Source: Paenibacillus sp. DMB20 (GTDB taxonomy: Bacteria > Bacillota > Bacilli > Paenibacillales > Paenibacillaceae). From it: a stretch of 59,497 bases of DNA. Location: NCBI RefSeq assembly GCF_000987955.1, contig NZ_LAZU01000013.1, positions 37,416 to 96,912 of the forward strand. Reading direction: 5' to 3'. The notes beneath the pieces were generated by a model. It was given only the letters and a program-made list of their open reading frames with translations, did not search any database and was not told where the DNA came from. Numbering within the stretch: position 1 is the stretch's first letter; each line of letters opens with the position of its first letter. Shown piece by piece: positions 34,150-44,133 of the stretch. The position numbers and the translations under genes are program-made.

Positions 34150-37100
34150 ATGGAAAGGAATAGGCAACGATCAGATGCTTTAATCATCGGCATTGACGTT
34201 GGTTCGACGACCGTCAAAGCAACCGTTGTGGATCCGGCAACCCATGAGATTTTGTGGTCGGATTATCAGCGTCACCATACTAAGCAGGCGGAGAATGTGC
34301 TGGAATTTCTGGTTACGATCTGCAACGAATTTCCCAACGTCAAGCAGGAAAACATCCGCGTCTTTATGACCGGTTCCGGCAGCGGACCGATCGTGGAACA
34401 TATCGGAGCAAAGTTCGTTCAGGAAGTGAATGCCGTTACGATGGCTGTTGAGCATCTTCATCCGGACGTGGGGAGTGTCATTGAACTCGGTGGACAGGAT
34501 GCCAAAATCATTATTTTCAAGGTGAATGAGGAAACCGGCAACAAACAGGCGCTAACATCCATGAACGACAAATGTGCATCAGGCACAGGCGCAACGATCG
34601 ACAAGTGCATGATAAAAGTGGGAATGCCCATGGAAGATGTGGGCAAGCTTCACTTCAACGATTCGAAATTGCACCATGTAGCTGCCAAATGCGGCGTTTT
34701 TGCAGAAACGGATATTGTCAATCTGGTGAAGAGCGGTATTCCTTCCGCCGAAATCATGTGTTCCTTGGCGGACGCGATCGTCATGCAGAACCTTTCTGTG
34801 CTGACTCGCGGAAACACGCTACGACATCGCGTACTGTTGCTTGGAGGTCCCAATACATATCTGCCATTTCTACAGGAATGTTGGCGCTTGCGCATTCCTC
34901 AAACCTGGCGGGACAGGGGATACGAGTATCCCGAAGACATGCCGATCGACGAATTGATTTTTGTTCCCGACAATGCCCAGTACTACGCCGCTTACGGAGC
35001 CGTCATGTACGGCATGCATGAACCGGACGACGTTGACAATTACAAGGGCTTGGAAGCTTTGAAGCAATTTATCGCGCACGGCCGGAAAGCGAAACTGGGA
35101 GATAACGCCGGTCCGCCACTGGTAGCCAGCGAAACGGAGCTGGAACAATTCCGCCGGACGTACAGCATTCCCCGCTTTACGCCTGCAGTCTTCGCACCCG
35201 GGCAGAAGGTGAGGGCGGCGATCGGTCTGGATGGAGGCTCCACCTCGTCCAAAGCCGTTCTCGTCAACGAAAGCGGAGAGATTCTTCTTAAGGAATATCA
35301 GCTTTCCAAGGGCAATCCGCTCGAAGATACGAGGGAGATGCTGAAACGTATTCGCGACAAGGTGAGAGAGCAGGGGACCGAATTGGAGATCATCGGTTTC
35401 GGTGCCACTGGATATGCAGCAGACGTACTTGAAAAAACGTTAAAGGCCGACGTCAATATTGTCGAGACCGTCGCGCATATGATGAGCGCCGTTAACCAAT
35501 TCGGCGATATCGACGTTATTTGCGATATTGGTGGTCAGGACATAAAAGTACTCTTTCTGAAAAACGGTGATTTCCGGGATTTTAGGCTTTCCAATCAATG
35601 CTCGGCCGGCAACGGCATGCTGCTTCAGGCGATGGCGGATCAGTTCGGCATACCGATTCAGGAGTACGCGGATACCGCCTTCGCGGCAGACCTCAGTCCA
35701 AAATATTCATACGGATGCGCCGTATTTCTCGATGCGGATCGGGTTAATTTTCAGAAAGAGGGGTATTCCAAAGAGGAATTGCTGGCCGGACTCGCGCTCG
35801 TGCTGCCGAAAAACGTATGGCAATATGTCGTACAAATACCGCGGATGGCGGAACTCGGCCGGAAATTCGTTCTCCAGGGAGGGACGCAATACAATTTGGC
35901 CGCCGTCAAAGCGCAGGTGGACTACATTAAACAGCGGGTCCCCGATGCGGAAGTTTACGTTCATCCTCACCCGGGGGAAGCGGGCGCGATCGGGGCAGCG
36001 ATGGAAACGCTGCGGGTGGTGAAACGACGCGGATATTCCACGTTTTTGGGATTGGAATCGGCGATCATGCTGAGCTATGTGTCACGCAACGACGAATCCA
36101 CTCGCTGCTATTTCTGTCCCAACCATTGCAGCCGGACCTTTATCGATTCCCAAACCCCGGATGGACAAACGGCCCGCTACATCTCCGGCTTCAGCTGCGA
36201 GAAGGGAACCGTCGAAGACCAGGAAGCCGTCGTAAAACTGACCAAGGAGCGACAGGAGCTAAAGAAACATTACCCGAACCTGGTCGAATACGAAGCACGC
36301 CGGATGTTTCAGCGTTTTTATGACCCGGAGCCGCTACCCGAATCCGATTGCCAAGTCCAAGAAGAACGATTGCGGCGAAGCTGGTTAGGACGAAGAAAAA
36401 CGACGGACCGGCGGGTTTTTAAACGTTCTCCCGCTGAAGCGGCAGAGCTGCGAAGCCGTATCCGCATCGGCATTCCGAAGGTGCTGAACATTTGGTCAAC
36501 AGCGCCATTTTGGCGGACCTATTTCGAGACGCTCGGCATCAACCAGAAAAACATCGTGTTCAGCGACAACACGAGCGAGGAAATGTGGCAGCAAGGCGGT
36601 AAATACGGATCGATCGATCCTTGCTATCCATCAAAGGTCGCCCAAGCGCATGTTCACAATTTGTTATTTAAACATCATGAGAAAAAACCGCTCGATTACA
36701 TTTTCTTTCCTTGTATCACGCACATTCCGACCCATCTCCATAACGTGATGGATTCGGCCAGCTGTCCTATCGTTGCCGGCGCACCCAATGTAATCAAAGC
36801 CGCCTTTACGAAAGAAGTCAATTTCTTTGAGACTAAAGGGATTGTCTATCTCGATCCGGCGGTCACCTTTACGGAACCGAACCTGCTCAAGAAGCAGCTG
36901 TTCGAAGCGTTAGGGGACTGTTTGTTAGTTACGGAGGACGAGAGCGATTTTGCAGCCGATCAGGGCTGGAAAGCAATGGAGCTGTTTGATACCGAGATGC
37001 AGGAGAAGGGCCGTTCTATTCTGGAGCAGGTAGAACAAGACAATCGTCTCGCCATTCTGTTGATCGGCCGACCCTATCACTCCGATCCGGGCTTAAATCA

Positions 37101-37593
37101 TGGCGTATTGGAGGAGTTTCAGGTACTGGGCTACCCCGTATTATCCATGCGCTCTATCCCCAAAGACGAAGCATGGCTTCAACGGTTTTTCAAGAGCGAC
37201 CTGCAGAGCGGGCGGGTGGAATATGCGCTCGAAGTGACCGACGTCTGGCCTGAAAACTTCAGTTCAAACAGCGTGCAGAAGGTGTGGGCGGCCAAATTTG
37301 CCGCGCGTCATCCGAATATAGCGGTTTTAGACCTGTCCAGCTTTAAGTGCGGGCATGATGCCCCCACCTACGGATTGATCGACTCGATTATCTCCACCGC
37401 GGGCACGCCATATTCGGCTTTGCACGATATCGATGCAAACAAACCTAGCGGTTCGATTAAAATACGCGTCAAGACATATGCCCACAGTCTAGGGCTTCAT
37501 GAAGAACGCTTGCAGGATTTGGCCAAGAAAAAGGCGGAATTGCAGCAACTTATCGAGCAGAAGCGTTCCGAGCTGTTGAAAAAAACCATCTAA
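34150..37593 (+). CDS. 2-hydroxyacyl-CoA dehydratase activase, tandem BadF/BcrA-type ATPase
   Basis: A 1147-residue protein with two activase (ASKHA) domains: IGIDVGSTTVKATVV, LGGQDAKIIIF and KCASGTGATIDKC in the first (residues ~10-270); AIGLDGGSTSSKAVLV, DIGGQDIKVLFL and NQCSAGNGMLLQ in the second (~355-610). The cysteines in CASGTG and CSAGNG are the usual cluster ligands. A cysteine-rich stretch (CYFCPNHCSRTF) and a DUF2229 region follow to the end. Activases use ATP to pass one electron to 2-hydroxyacyl-CoA dehydratases. AAAGGAGAG precedes the ATG at 34150. The next gene is its dehydratase-like partner, as in many anaerobes and facultative Bacillota. The physiological substrate is unknown. 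Confidence 0.88.
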   Translation: MERNRQRSDALIIGIDVGSTTVKATVVDPATHEILWSDYQRHHTKQAENVLEFLVTICNEFPNVKQENIRVFMTGSGSGPIVEHIGAKFVQEVNAVTMAVEHLHPDVGSVIELGGQDAKIIIFKVNEETGNKQALTSMNDKCASGTGATIDKCMIKVGMPMEDVGKLHFNDSKLHHVAAKCGVFAETDIVNLVKSGIPSAEIMCSLADAIVMQNLSVLTRGNTLRHRVLLLGGPNTYLPFLQECWRLRIPQTWRDRGYEYPEDMPIDELIFVPDNAQYYAAYGAVMYGMHEPDDVDNYKGLEALKQFIAHGRKAKLGDNAGPPLVASETELEQFRRTYSIPRFTPAVFAPGQKVRAAIGLDGGSTSSKAVLVNESGEILLKEYQLSKGNPLEDTREMLKRIRDKVREQGTELEIIGFGATGYAADVLEKTLKADVNIVETVAHMMSAVNQFGDIDVICDIGGQDIKVLFLKNGDFRDFRLSNQCSAGNGMLLQAMADQFGIPIQEYADTAFAADLSPKYSYGCAVFLDADRVNFQKEGYSKEELLAGLALVLPKNVWQYVVQIPRMAELGRKFVLQGGTQYNLAAVKAQVDYIKQRVPDAEVYVHPHPGEAGAIGAAMETLRVVKRRGYSTFLGLESAIMLSYVSRNDESTRCYFCPNHCSRTFIDSQTPDGQTARYISGFSCEKGTVEDQEAVVKLTKERQELKKHYPNLVEYEARRMFQRFYDPEPLPESDCQVQEERLRRSWLGRRKTTDRRVFKRSPAEAAELRSRIRIGIPKVLNIWSTAPFWRTYFETLGINQKNIVFSDNTSEEMWQQGGKYGSIDPCYPSKVAQAHVHNLLFKHHEKKPLDYIFFPCITHIPTHLHNVMDSASCPIVAGAPNVIKAAFTKEVNFFETKGIVYLDPAVTFTEPNLLKKQLFEALGDCLLVTEDESDFAADQGWKAMELFDTEMQEKGRSILEQVEQDNRLAILLIGRPYHSDPGLNHGVLEEFQVLGYPVLSMRSIPKDEAWLQRFFKSDLQSGRVEYALEVTDVWPENFSSNSVQKVWAAKFAARHPNIAVLDLSSFKCGHDAPTYGLIDSIISTAGTPYSALHDIDANKPSGSIKIRVKTYAHSLGLHEERLQDLAKKKAELQQLIEQKRSELLKKTI

Positions 37594-37617
37594 GGGTAAT
37601 AAGGAGTGAAACGAGTT

Positions 37618-39217
37618 ATGGTAATGGAGAAAAAGAATCTTGAGGACGAGCTTCGTTTGTTTCAGGAAGAACAGGAGAAGGCGCTCGGTTTGGCATCAAA
37701 GCATCAATGGTTCGATCCGGTCCCGCGTCGTTTTTTTAGCCAAAGACAAATCATCCACGACCATTCTGTTCGGCGGATTGACGATGGCGCATGATTATTT
37801 GGTGGAAGGTGCTTTGTCGGGGCTAGGCTACCGCGTGAAGCATATGGATTGCCCCGATAGCGAATCGCTGCGGTTCGGCAAGGAGTTCGGCAACCGCGGA
37901 CAATGCAATCCGACATATTTCACGGTAGGCAATTTGATTAAATACTTGCACCATCTTCGCGACGTTGAAGGAAAGTCAAAGGAAGAAATCATTAGCAATT
38001 ACCTGTTCGTAACAAGCGGATCCTGTGGTCCTTGCCGTTTCGGCACATATGTCACGGAGTACCGGAAAGCGCTACGCGATGCCGGTTTTGACGGATTTCG
38101 AGTTCTCTTGTTTCAACAGACGGACGGTTTAAAACAGGCGACCGGCGGCGAATCGGCGCTTAAATTGGATACTTCCTTTTTTATGAGCTTCCTGAAGGCC
38201 GTTCTGTTGGGGGACATTCTAAATGCGCTCGGTTACCGTATTCGTCCCTATGAAGTGGAGGAAGGTTCGACCGACGCCGCTTTGACGTGCTGCAAACAGG
38301 TTTTGCATGATGCTTTAAGCCAGAGAAAACGTTTGATTCCAGCGCTTATCCGATGCCGCAAGGAATTGAAATCCGTGCGGGTAGACCGGACGAAGGCGAG
38401 GCCGAAGGTAAGCATTATCGGGGAGTTTTGGGCGATGACGACGGAGGGAGACGGCAACTATCAACTGCAGCGGTTTCTGGAAAATGAAGGGGCCGAGGTG
38501 GAAGTTCAATCGGTTACGGCCTGGATTCTCTTTCTTATCTGGGCTGGGCGTTACGATACCCGCAAGCGAATGAACTTGCGGGAGGCGGATTCCGGACGCC
38601 ATGGATTGAGAGGGAAGAATCCCGTTTTAAGATTACGCATGTTGGCCCTTGCCGACCGGGGGATTCGGGTCATTTTTCAAACCTATGCCAGATTGATCGG
38701 TCTTCGGGGCTATCATTTGCCCGACATGGAGGAAATCGCCCGGGTTGCAAACGACCATTATAACAACCAGTTGCGCGGCGGAGAAGGCCATATGGAAGTA
38801 GGCAAGCTGATTCTGAACGTGGTCAAACGGAAAGTCAACATGACCGTCTCCGTCAAGCCTTTCGGATGCATGCCGTCTTCCGGCGTATCGGATGGAGTCC
38901 AATCGTTGATTACGGAAAGATACCCTGACGCTATCTTTCTCCCGATTGAAACGACCGGCGACGGGGCGATCAACGTATACAGCAGGGTGCAAATGATGCT
39001 GTTTAAGGCCAAGCAGGCGGCAAAGAAAGAGCTTGACGAAGCGCTGACGAAGAAGGGTTTTACAGAAGAGACACTGCCGCGAAAATCCAAGTTTTCCGAT
39101 CCGTTGAACGCAAGCCGTCACGTCGTAGCTTGTACGGCTGCAAATATGGTTTATGACATGCCTTCGGGATTTTTAAGCAGGTTTTCCTTCCGAAAAAGGG
39201 AGATGGAGAATGTATAG
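37618..39217 (+). pseudogene. 2-hydroxyacyl-CoA dehydratase-like protein, frameshifted near its start
   Basis: Reads as a 532-residue partner of the activase once one T is removed from the seven-T run at 37731-37737 (PVPRRFLAKDKSSTT); the length is then divisible by three. Cysteine motifs such as GQCNPTYF, SGSCGPCRFG and FGCMPSSG fit iron-sulfur-binding HgdB/COG3581-like proteins. AAGGAG precedes the ATG at 37618. An internal segment (38378-38560) is duplicated at 27952. Terminator 39283-39334 follows. Because only the early T run spoils the frame, it may be intact in reality. Confidence 0.82.
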
Positions 39218-39282
39218 TAAAGTTGATCGACTGATCAAAAGCTCCCATATTTGCGATTCGTTGATTAATAATCATTTCGCTT

Positions 39283-39334
39283 AAAACGAAAAGACTCGCG
39301 CTCGCTTTTCAGTGACGCAGAGTCTTTTCGTTTT
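39283..39334 (+). terminator. Long perfect hairpin after the dehydratase gene
   Basis: AAAACGAAAAGACTC (39283-39297) and its exact complement (39320-39334), 22-base loop. The 3' arm ends in TTTT. It can terminate in either direction. Confidence 0.75.
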
Positions 39335-39571
39335 AGCACCATAATGCGATTGTCCAGACCGCATGGCAGGGCCGGTTATTTGTAACGCATCCCCAAACAG
39401 CTCCGTATGGGAAAACATCCCTGCGGGCTGCTTTATTTTAACTATATAATTGGCGATGCAAGATCTTAAGAAACAGGTCCTTCCATGAATCTAAGACCCT
39501 TATAGCCTATTTGTTTTGTAATATTCTTGTTGAATGTTGAGTAAACATCCTAATATTACGGGGAGATCAGG
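39335..39571. other. Intergenic stretch
   Basis: No gene seen. A weak hairpin lies near 39395-39430, and the next gene is preceded by GGGGAGA at 39560. Confidence 0.4.
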
Positions 39572-40792
39572 ATGAAAGGACTCGATATTTTGAAAGCGAT
39601 ACAGTTTAATGTCAGCATACCACAGTATGTTTTCAGTAAAGCGCTAGGGTCGCTTATTCCATCCATATATATTGGACGATTATCATGTACTCGTTATCGA
39701 CCTGATGAAGAATGGGTAAAAGTCAAAGTAAAATACGGGGGTATTTGCGGCAGCGATCTGAACCTTATTTTTCTTCACGACAGCCCGGCTACCTCTCCAT
39801 TTGCTTCCTTTCCCTTCACGATCGGGCATGAAGTGGTGGGCGTAATCGATGAAGTGGGGCAGAGAGTGTCTGGTATTCAACGAGGGGAACGAGTGATAGT
39901 GGATCCGATCTTATCATGTATGGCCAGGGGATTCCATGAACCTTGTCCGGCGTGCCAACGAGGTGACTTGAGTCTCTGCGAACGCATGGCTTCGGGACAT
40001 ATCTCACCTGGACTGCTCATCGGAGCTTGTCGGGATACAGGGGGAAGCTGGAGCCCGTATCTGGTCGCTCACCAGAGTCAGATCTTCAAAGTGCCCGCTA
40101 AAGTCAGTGATCGAAATGCGATCATGACCGATCCGTTTGCTACTGCTTTACATGCGATCATGCGGGATCCGCCGCGCGAGAGTGATACAGTACTCGTGAT
40201 TGGAGCGGGGGTTATCGGCATATGCGTGGTAGCTGCCCTTCGTGCCCTTGGTTATTCCAACCGAATCATTGCATTGGCGAAGCATCCTTTTCAGATGAAA
40301 ATGGCGCGGCAGTATGGAGCCAGCGAGATTTTTCAATTGACATCCGGTTCCGACTGTTATGAGCAATTAGCTCAACTCCTCGGCGCTAAGGTATTGACAC
40401 CTCTCTTCGGCAAACCTGTCATACAGGGAGGGGCAGATATTACATACGAGTGTGTGGGCAGGGACAGAAGCATTGATGATGCGTTGCGTTTTACGAAGAG
40501 CGGCGGAAAGGTAAAGCTCTTGGGAGTGGCGAGTTTCCCTCGCGGCGTCGATTGGACTCCCATCTGGCTGAACGAATTGCAAATTCAAGGAAGTTTCGCT
40601 GTCAGTACGGAAAAATTCGGGGAGAAGCGGCCTCGTACTTATGCTCTGGCATTGGACTTGATGAGTTCCGGCAAAATCGACCTCGCTCCCTTGGTAACCC
40701 ACCAATTCCCGTTGGATCAATATCGACAGGGCATTGCGACTGCTTCCGGCAAAGGTAAATCAAAGGCAATGAAAGTGGTCTTTGAACTATGA
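39572..40792 (+). CDS. Zinc-dependent medium-chain alcohol dehydrogenase
   Basis: A 406-residue MDR enzyme that oxidises or reduces an alcohol/aldehyde with NAD(P). The catalytic-zinc region GICGSDLN and GHEVVGVIDEVG is present, the Rossmann motif is VIGAGVIGICVVAALRALG, and the cysteines of the structural-zinc region (CMARGFHEPCPACQRGDLSLC) are partly kept. It is longer than most (about 350) owing to an N-terminal extension and inserts. The next gene follows after 13 bases. Substrate unknown; context suggests lipid or polyol metabolism. Confidence 0.85.
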   Translation: MKGLDILKAIQFNVSIPQYVFSKALGSLIPSIYIGRLSCTRYRPDEEWVKVKVKYGGICGSDLNLIFLHDSPATSPFASFPFTIGHEVVGVIDEVGQRVSGIQRGERVIVDPILSCMARGFHEPCPACQRGDLSLCERMASGHISPGLLIGACRDTGGSWSPYLVAHQSQIFKVPAKVSDRNAIMTDPFATALHAIMRDPPRESDTVLVIGAGVIGICVVAALRALGYSNRIIALAKHPFQMKMARQYGASEIFQLTSGSDCYEQLAQLLGAKVLTPLFGKPVIQGGADITYECVGRDRSIDDALRFTKSGGKVKLLGVASFPRGVDWTPIWLNELQIQGSFAVSTEKFGEKRPRTYALALDLMSSGKIDLAPLVTHQFPLDQYRQGIATASGKGKSKAMKVVFEL

Positions 40793-40805
40793 AGGGGGAA
40801 CATGA

Positions 40806-41894
40806 ATGAATTTCGCGATTGCAGGTGAAGTGAACAGCCCATTTTTGAAGTGGTTTGCAGCCGGATTGAAAAGAGAGTTGATCAATAATGGATACCATTA
40901 TCGCGAGGAACCCGTCAATGATATCCGTTTTGTATTGAATTTCGTGGACACCAACCAATTAAAACCTTTTCGCAGGAAAGCACAAGCTACCTTTTCCGTA
41001 GCGATTGCCGAAACCTATGAGTTTCCCCATGACATTTTGAGGTCAGCTTACCCCATACTCATTCGCACGCTTTCCAATCTGTTGATTTATATCATACATA
41101 CTCGGGATGGGCAATGTAACACGTATTTCATTACGCTCGAACAAGGATGTTATCTTGTGCCGTTTGAACAAAACAACGATGAATTGTTCTTCGGCAAGGT
41201 GATGGAAAGATTACATCCCTTAGCATCCTCCCGGTTAGTCATTAATAATGAGTTCCACCACGATCTCCCTTCAGATTTATGGGATGGGGACGAAATAACG
41301 GCCCAGATACACGAAGCAGGCAAAAAATTGGATGCCCTGAACCTTTTGCCGGCCCCTTTTCCTCTGGAGGAACTCCTGTCGCCCCAAGATTTACGACACG
41401 TAAAGCGATTATACGGAATCGGCGGATTGAGTTACGGCAATCTGAGCGCACGCAAAGACGAACGGCAATTCTGGATGAGCGCAAGCGGAGTAAACAAGGG
41501 GGATATGAGAACGATTGGGCGGGATATCCTCCTGGTCATGGGCTACAATGCCGAACGAACGGCAATGCTGCTTAATGTGCCTTCGAACATAGAACCTCAT
41601 CGGGTATCCGTCGATGCCATCGAACATTGGATGATTTATATGCAGCATCCGGAAGTGGGGGCGATCGTCCATGTTCATGCTTGGATCGAGGGCATTCCAT
41701 CCACAGAAATCAATTACCCATGCGGGACGTGGGAGTTGGCACAAGCCGTATCCGAACTGGTAAATCGATCGGAAGATCCGACAAGAGCCATTATCGGGTT
41801 GAAGAACCATGGTTTAACGATTACGGGTCCTAATCTTGATGACATTTTTCAACGAATAGAGGGGCGTATCATCCGGCAGGTTCCTATGACATAA
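40806..41894 (+). CDS. Class II aldolase/adducin domain protein with an unusual N-terminal domain
   Basis: A 362-residue protein. Residues ~185-360 are an aldolase class II/adducin domain: GGLSYGNLSARKDERQFWMSASG, metal histidines in VHVHAWIEG and a third in GLKNHGLTITG. The first ~180 residues are not recognised and look like a separate alpha/beta domain. Class II aldolases or epimerases handle phosphorylated sugars or polyols, so the pair with the dehydrogenase may act on one compound. A terminator follows at 41916. Confidence 0.75.
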   Translation: MNFAIAGEVNSPFLKWFAAGLKRELINNGYHYREEPVNDIRFVLNFVDTNQLKPFRRKAQATFSVAIAETYEFPHDILRSAYPILIRTLSNLLIYIIHTRDGQCNTYFITLEQGCYLVPFEQNNDELFFGKVMERLHPLASSRLVINNEFHHDLPSDLWDGDEITAQIHEAGKKLDALNLLPAPFPLEELLSPQDLRHVKRLYGIGGLSYGNLSARKDERQFWMSASGVNKGDMRTIGRDILLVMGYNAERTAMLLNVPSNIEPHRVSVDAIEHWMIYMQHPEVGAIVHVHAWIEGIPSTEINYPCGTWELAQAVSELVNRSEDPTRAIIGLKNHGLTITGPNLDDIFQRIEGRIIRQVPMT

Positions 41895-41915
41895 GACCAT
41901 ATTCGATTCATTCCG

Positions 41916-41947
41916 AACCATGAGAATAGGCTTCTCATGGTTTTTTT
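41916..41947 (+). terminator. Rho-independent terminator
   Basis: AACCATGAGA (41916-41925) pairs with TCTCATGGTT (41933-41942), followed by a T run. Ends the dehydrogenase-aldolase unit. Confidence 0.8.
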
Positions 41948-41967
41948 GTGTTCAGCCACGCGAGGAA

Positions 41968-42840
41968 TCAATGACGGGAACCTAGCCATTGAAAAACGTA
42001 TTCAACCGCTTCATCCTTTCGATGTTCATTCAAAGGGCAGTGACCGACATCTTCGAACAAAATGGAATGTTTATCGCTAGCAGGAATAGTTTCCATAAAG
42101 AACTCTATATGTTTCGAATCTGCCACGGAATCCTTCAGGCCATAAAGGCATAAGGTCGGAACCCGAAAATGATTGGCTTCCGTTAAAGCGCGGGCTTCGT
42201 GACGCAATAACTCCGTGATCCAACGTGGAGTGTACTGCACCGTAGTGGAAGGATCGCTCAAAAGATCAGAAGTCCAGGTCGGCAAATACGCTTGCAACCA
42301 ACGCAACTTTTTTAACGATTCATTCCATCTGATTAATTCAAGCGGAAAGCTTGGAGTTAGTCTGGATAAAAGCTGAGTGCATTTGCGAAAAACGTAGGGA
42401 ATCCTCGTATGTATTCCTAATGCAGGGGATGATAATATGACCCCGGCCAATTTATCGATCGCCAAAGTGAAGTGCTGAACATATCGAATGATGATCAGAC
42501 CGCCTAAACTGTGACCAAAAAGATAGATGGGGATTTTGGGAAATTGCTTTTCAAAGTAATCTATCAATTGATCCAGGTCATCCAAGTAAGTATGAAACTG
42601 ATGTATGTGACCGGGCTGTCCATCGGATTGCCCGAACCCCCGAAGGTCGGGAGCGACAAAAGCGAATTGCCTCTTTGCGCTTTCAGCGCCGATGTCAAAA
42701 TAGCGGCTGGAATCTTCTCCTGCGCCATGAATAAAAATGACGAGGCCGCGTGGACTTATCGGAAACCACGAGCGAAAATTCAGTTTGAAATCATGCTCCT
42801 CTTTCAGATTATACGTGCTGATGTTGCAATCGTTAGCCAT
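41968..42840 (-). CDS. Alpha/beta hydrolase, monoacylglycerol-lipase-like
   Basis: A 290-residue alpha/beta hydrolase with oxyanion loop VIFIHGAGEDSSRY, nucleophile elbow LFGHSLGG (Ser), an aspartate in LYGLKDSVAD and the final histidine in VGHCPLN. The lid and sequence order fit monoacylglycerol lipases and lysophospholipases. AGGAGG precedes the ATG at 42840; the frame is open further up to 42864. It follows the glycosyltransferase gene closely on the same strand, suggesting linked lipid metabolism. Confidence 0.85.
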   Translation of the reverse strand: MANDCNISTYNLKEEHDFKLNFRSWFPISPRGLVIFIHGAGEDSSRYFDIGAESAKRQFAFVAPDLRGFGQSDGQPGHIHQFHTYLDDLDQLIDYFEKQFPKIPIYLFGHSLGGLIIIRYVQHFTLAIDKLAGVILSSPALGIHTRIPYVFRKCTQLLSRLTPSFPLELIRWNESLKKLRWLQAYLPTWTSDLLSDPSTTVQYTPRWITELLRHEARALTEANHFRVPTLCLYGLKDSVADSKHIEFFMETIPASDKHSILFEDVGHCPLNEHRKDEAVEYVFQWLGSRH

Positions 42841-42863
42841 GAAAGTCCTCCTGGTTCGTGTCA

Positions 42864-43976
42864 TTAGCTGAGAAGTTCCACAATCGATCGGGCTCCGGCA
42901 AGCGGATTGATTTTTTGCTGGTAATGTTCCATGTTGCTCTGCAGGAATGCGAATGGTTCAGGAGAAAAGAGCAGCTTGTGAATCCAATGGTCCACTTCAT
43001 CCTGATGATTGATTCGGATCGCTAGTTCCTGATTAACCAAGCGATTGGAATTATATTCTTCATGACCGGGAATCGGTTGGAAAATGAGCATCGGAACTCC
43101 TTTGCTCAATGCTTCGAAGCATGTTAGTCCGCCTGGTTTGGTAATTAATAGATCCGCTGCATCCAATAGCGTATCAATCATGTCGACAAAGCCCAGAATC
43201 ACGATATGTTGATGCTGAAAGTGTTCGTTGCGCAGCAAGGCAAACCTTAGTGAATCGTTGTATCCGGTACAAATCAATATCTGAACGAACTCCCTCCATT
43301 TAATAAGCGAATGGGCCAGTTCCTGAATTCCGCCCAGTCCCAACCCTCCACCCATAATCATGACGGTAGGCAAGTCTTTCAAATGCAATCTTCTTCTTGC
43401 CTCTTGCTTGTCGGTTTTCTTCCAGAAATTCGATTTGACCGGTATTCCCGTCACCGCTATTCGATAATCTGGAATGCCCATCTGCAGTAATTGTTGATGA
43501 ACATCTTCATCGGATACGAGATATAGATCCACCTCGGGTTGAACCCATACTCCGTGAGCGTGAAAATCGGTGATGACCGTACAGAGGTTAATCGGATAGC
43601 CACTTTTTTTTAATCGTGCAATGGAAGAACTGTTAAACGGATGCGTACAGATGACCAAATCCGGTTGAATTTGGTCCAACATTTGTTCAATGTTGCGATG
43701 AAATAACTGGTAGATCGTGAACTGAAGCCATTGCGAGATAGGTTGGTTTTGTTTCGATTCATAGATTTTTTTCCATAACAAAGGATTCATCGTAATCAAT
43801 TTCTTATACGAGCGAAAGAAGATAGCCGTTCTCGTCGGATGAAGCATCTTGCCGATTTCAACAATTTGCGTATGAATGGACGGTTCCAACTGCGCAATGC
43901 CCTGCACCAATGCTTCTGCCGCTTTCGTGTGTCCGCTGCCAAATACCTCGGAAAGGATTAATATCTTTTTTTGCAT
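42864..43976 (-). CDS. Diacylglycerol glycosyltransferase of the MGDG-synthase/UgtP family
   Basis: A 370-residue GT28-type glycosyltransferase. The N-terminal acceptor-binding motif is FGSGHTKAAEAL and the MGDG-synthase domain follows to ~residue 165. The donor-binding C-terminal domain has VMIMGGGLGLGG and the UDP-sugar signature DLLITKPGGLTCFEAL plus IPGHEEYN. Bacillus UgtP (382 residues) makes glucosyl-diacylglycerols that anchor lipoteichoic acid and coordinate cell size. Transcribed divergently from the lipid kinase at 44134. The exact sugar and acceptor are not shown. Confidence 0.85.
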   Translation of the reverse strand: MQKKILILSEVFGSGHTKAAEALVQGIAQLEPSIHTQIVEIGKMLHPTRTAIFFRSYKKLITMNPLLWKKIYESKQNQPISQWLQFTIYQLFHRNIEQMLDQIQPDLVICTHPFNSSSIARLKKSGYPINLCTVITDFHAHGVWVQPEVDLYLVSDEDVHQQLLQMGIPDYRIAVTGIPVKSNFWKKTDKQEARRRLHLKDLPTVMIMGGGLGLGGIQELAHSLIKWREFVQILICTGYNDSLRFALLRNEHFQHQHIVILGFVDMIDTLLDAADLLITKPGGLTCFEALSKGVPMLIFQPIPGHEEYNSNRLVNQELAIRINHQDEVDHWIHKLLFSPEPFAFLQSNMEHYQQKINPLAGARSIVELLS

Positions 43977-44133
43977 TTTCCTCTCCCTTGCCCCTGAAGT
44001 TTCTAATTTATTTTGGTGCGATCAAGCAAAAATTATTCATTGATTCGAAGAGCGAATCGCGATCCCTATTCTCTTGGTATACACGGCCGGCAATTCGGAA
44101 AAAGTGTAGATAGATGGATAGGGGGGAATTCGA

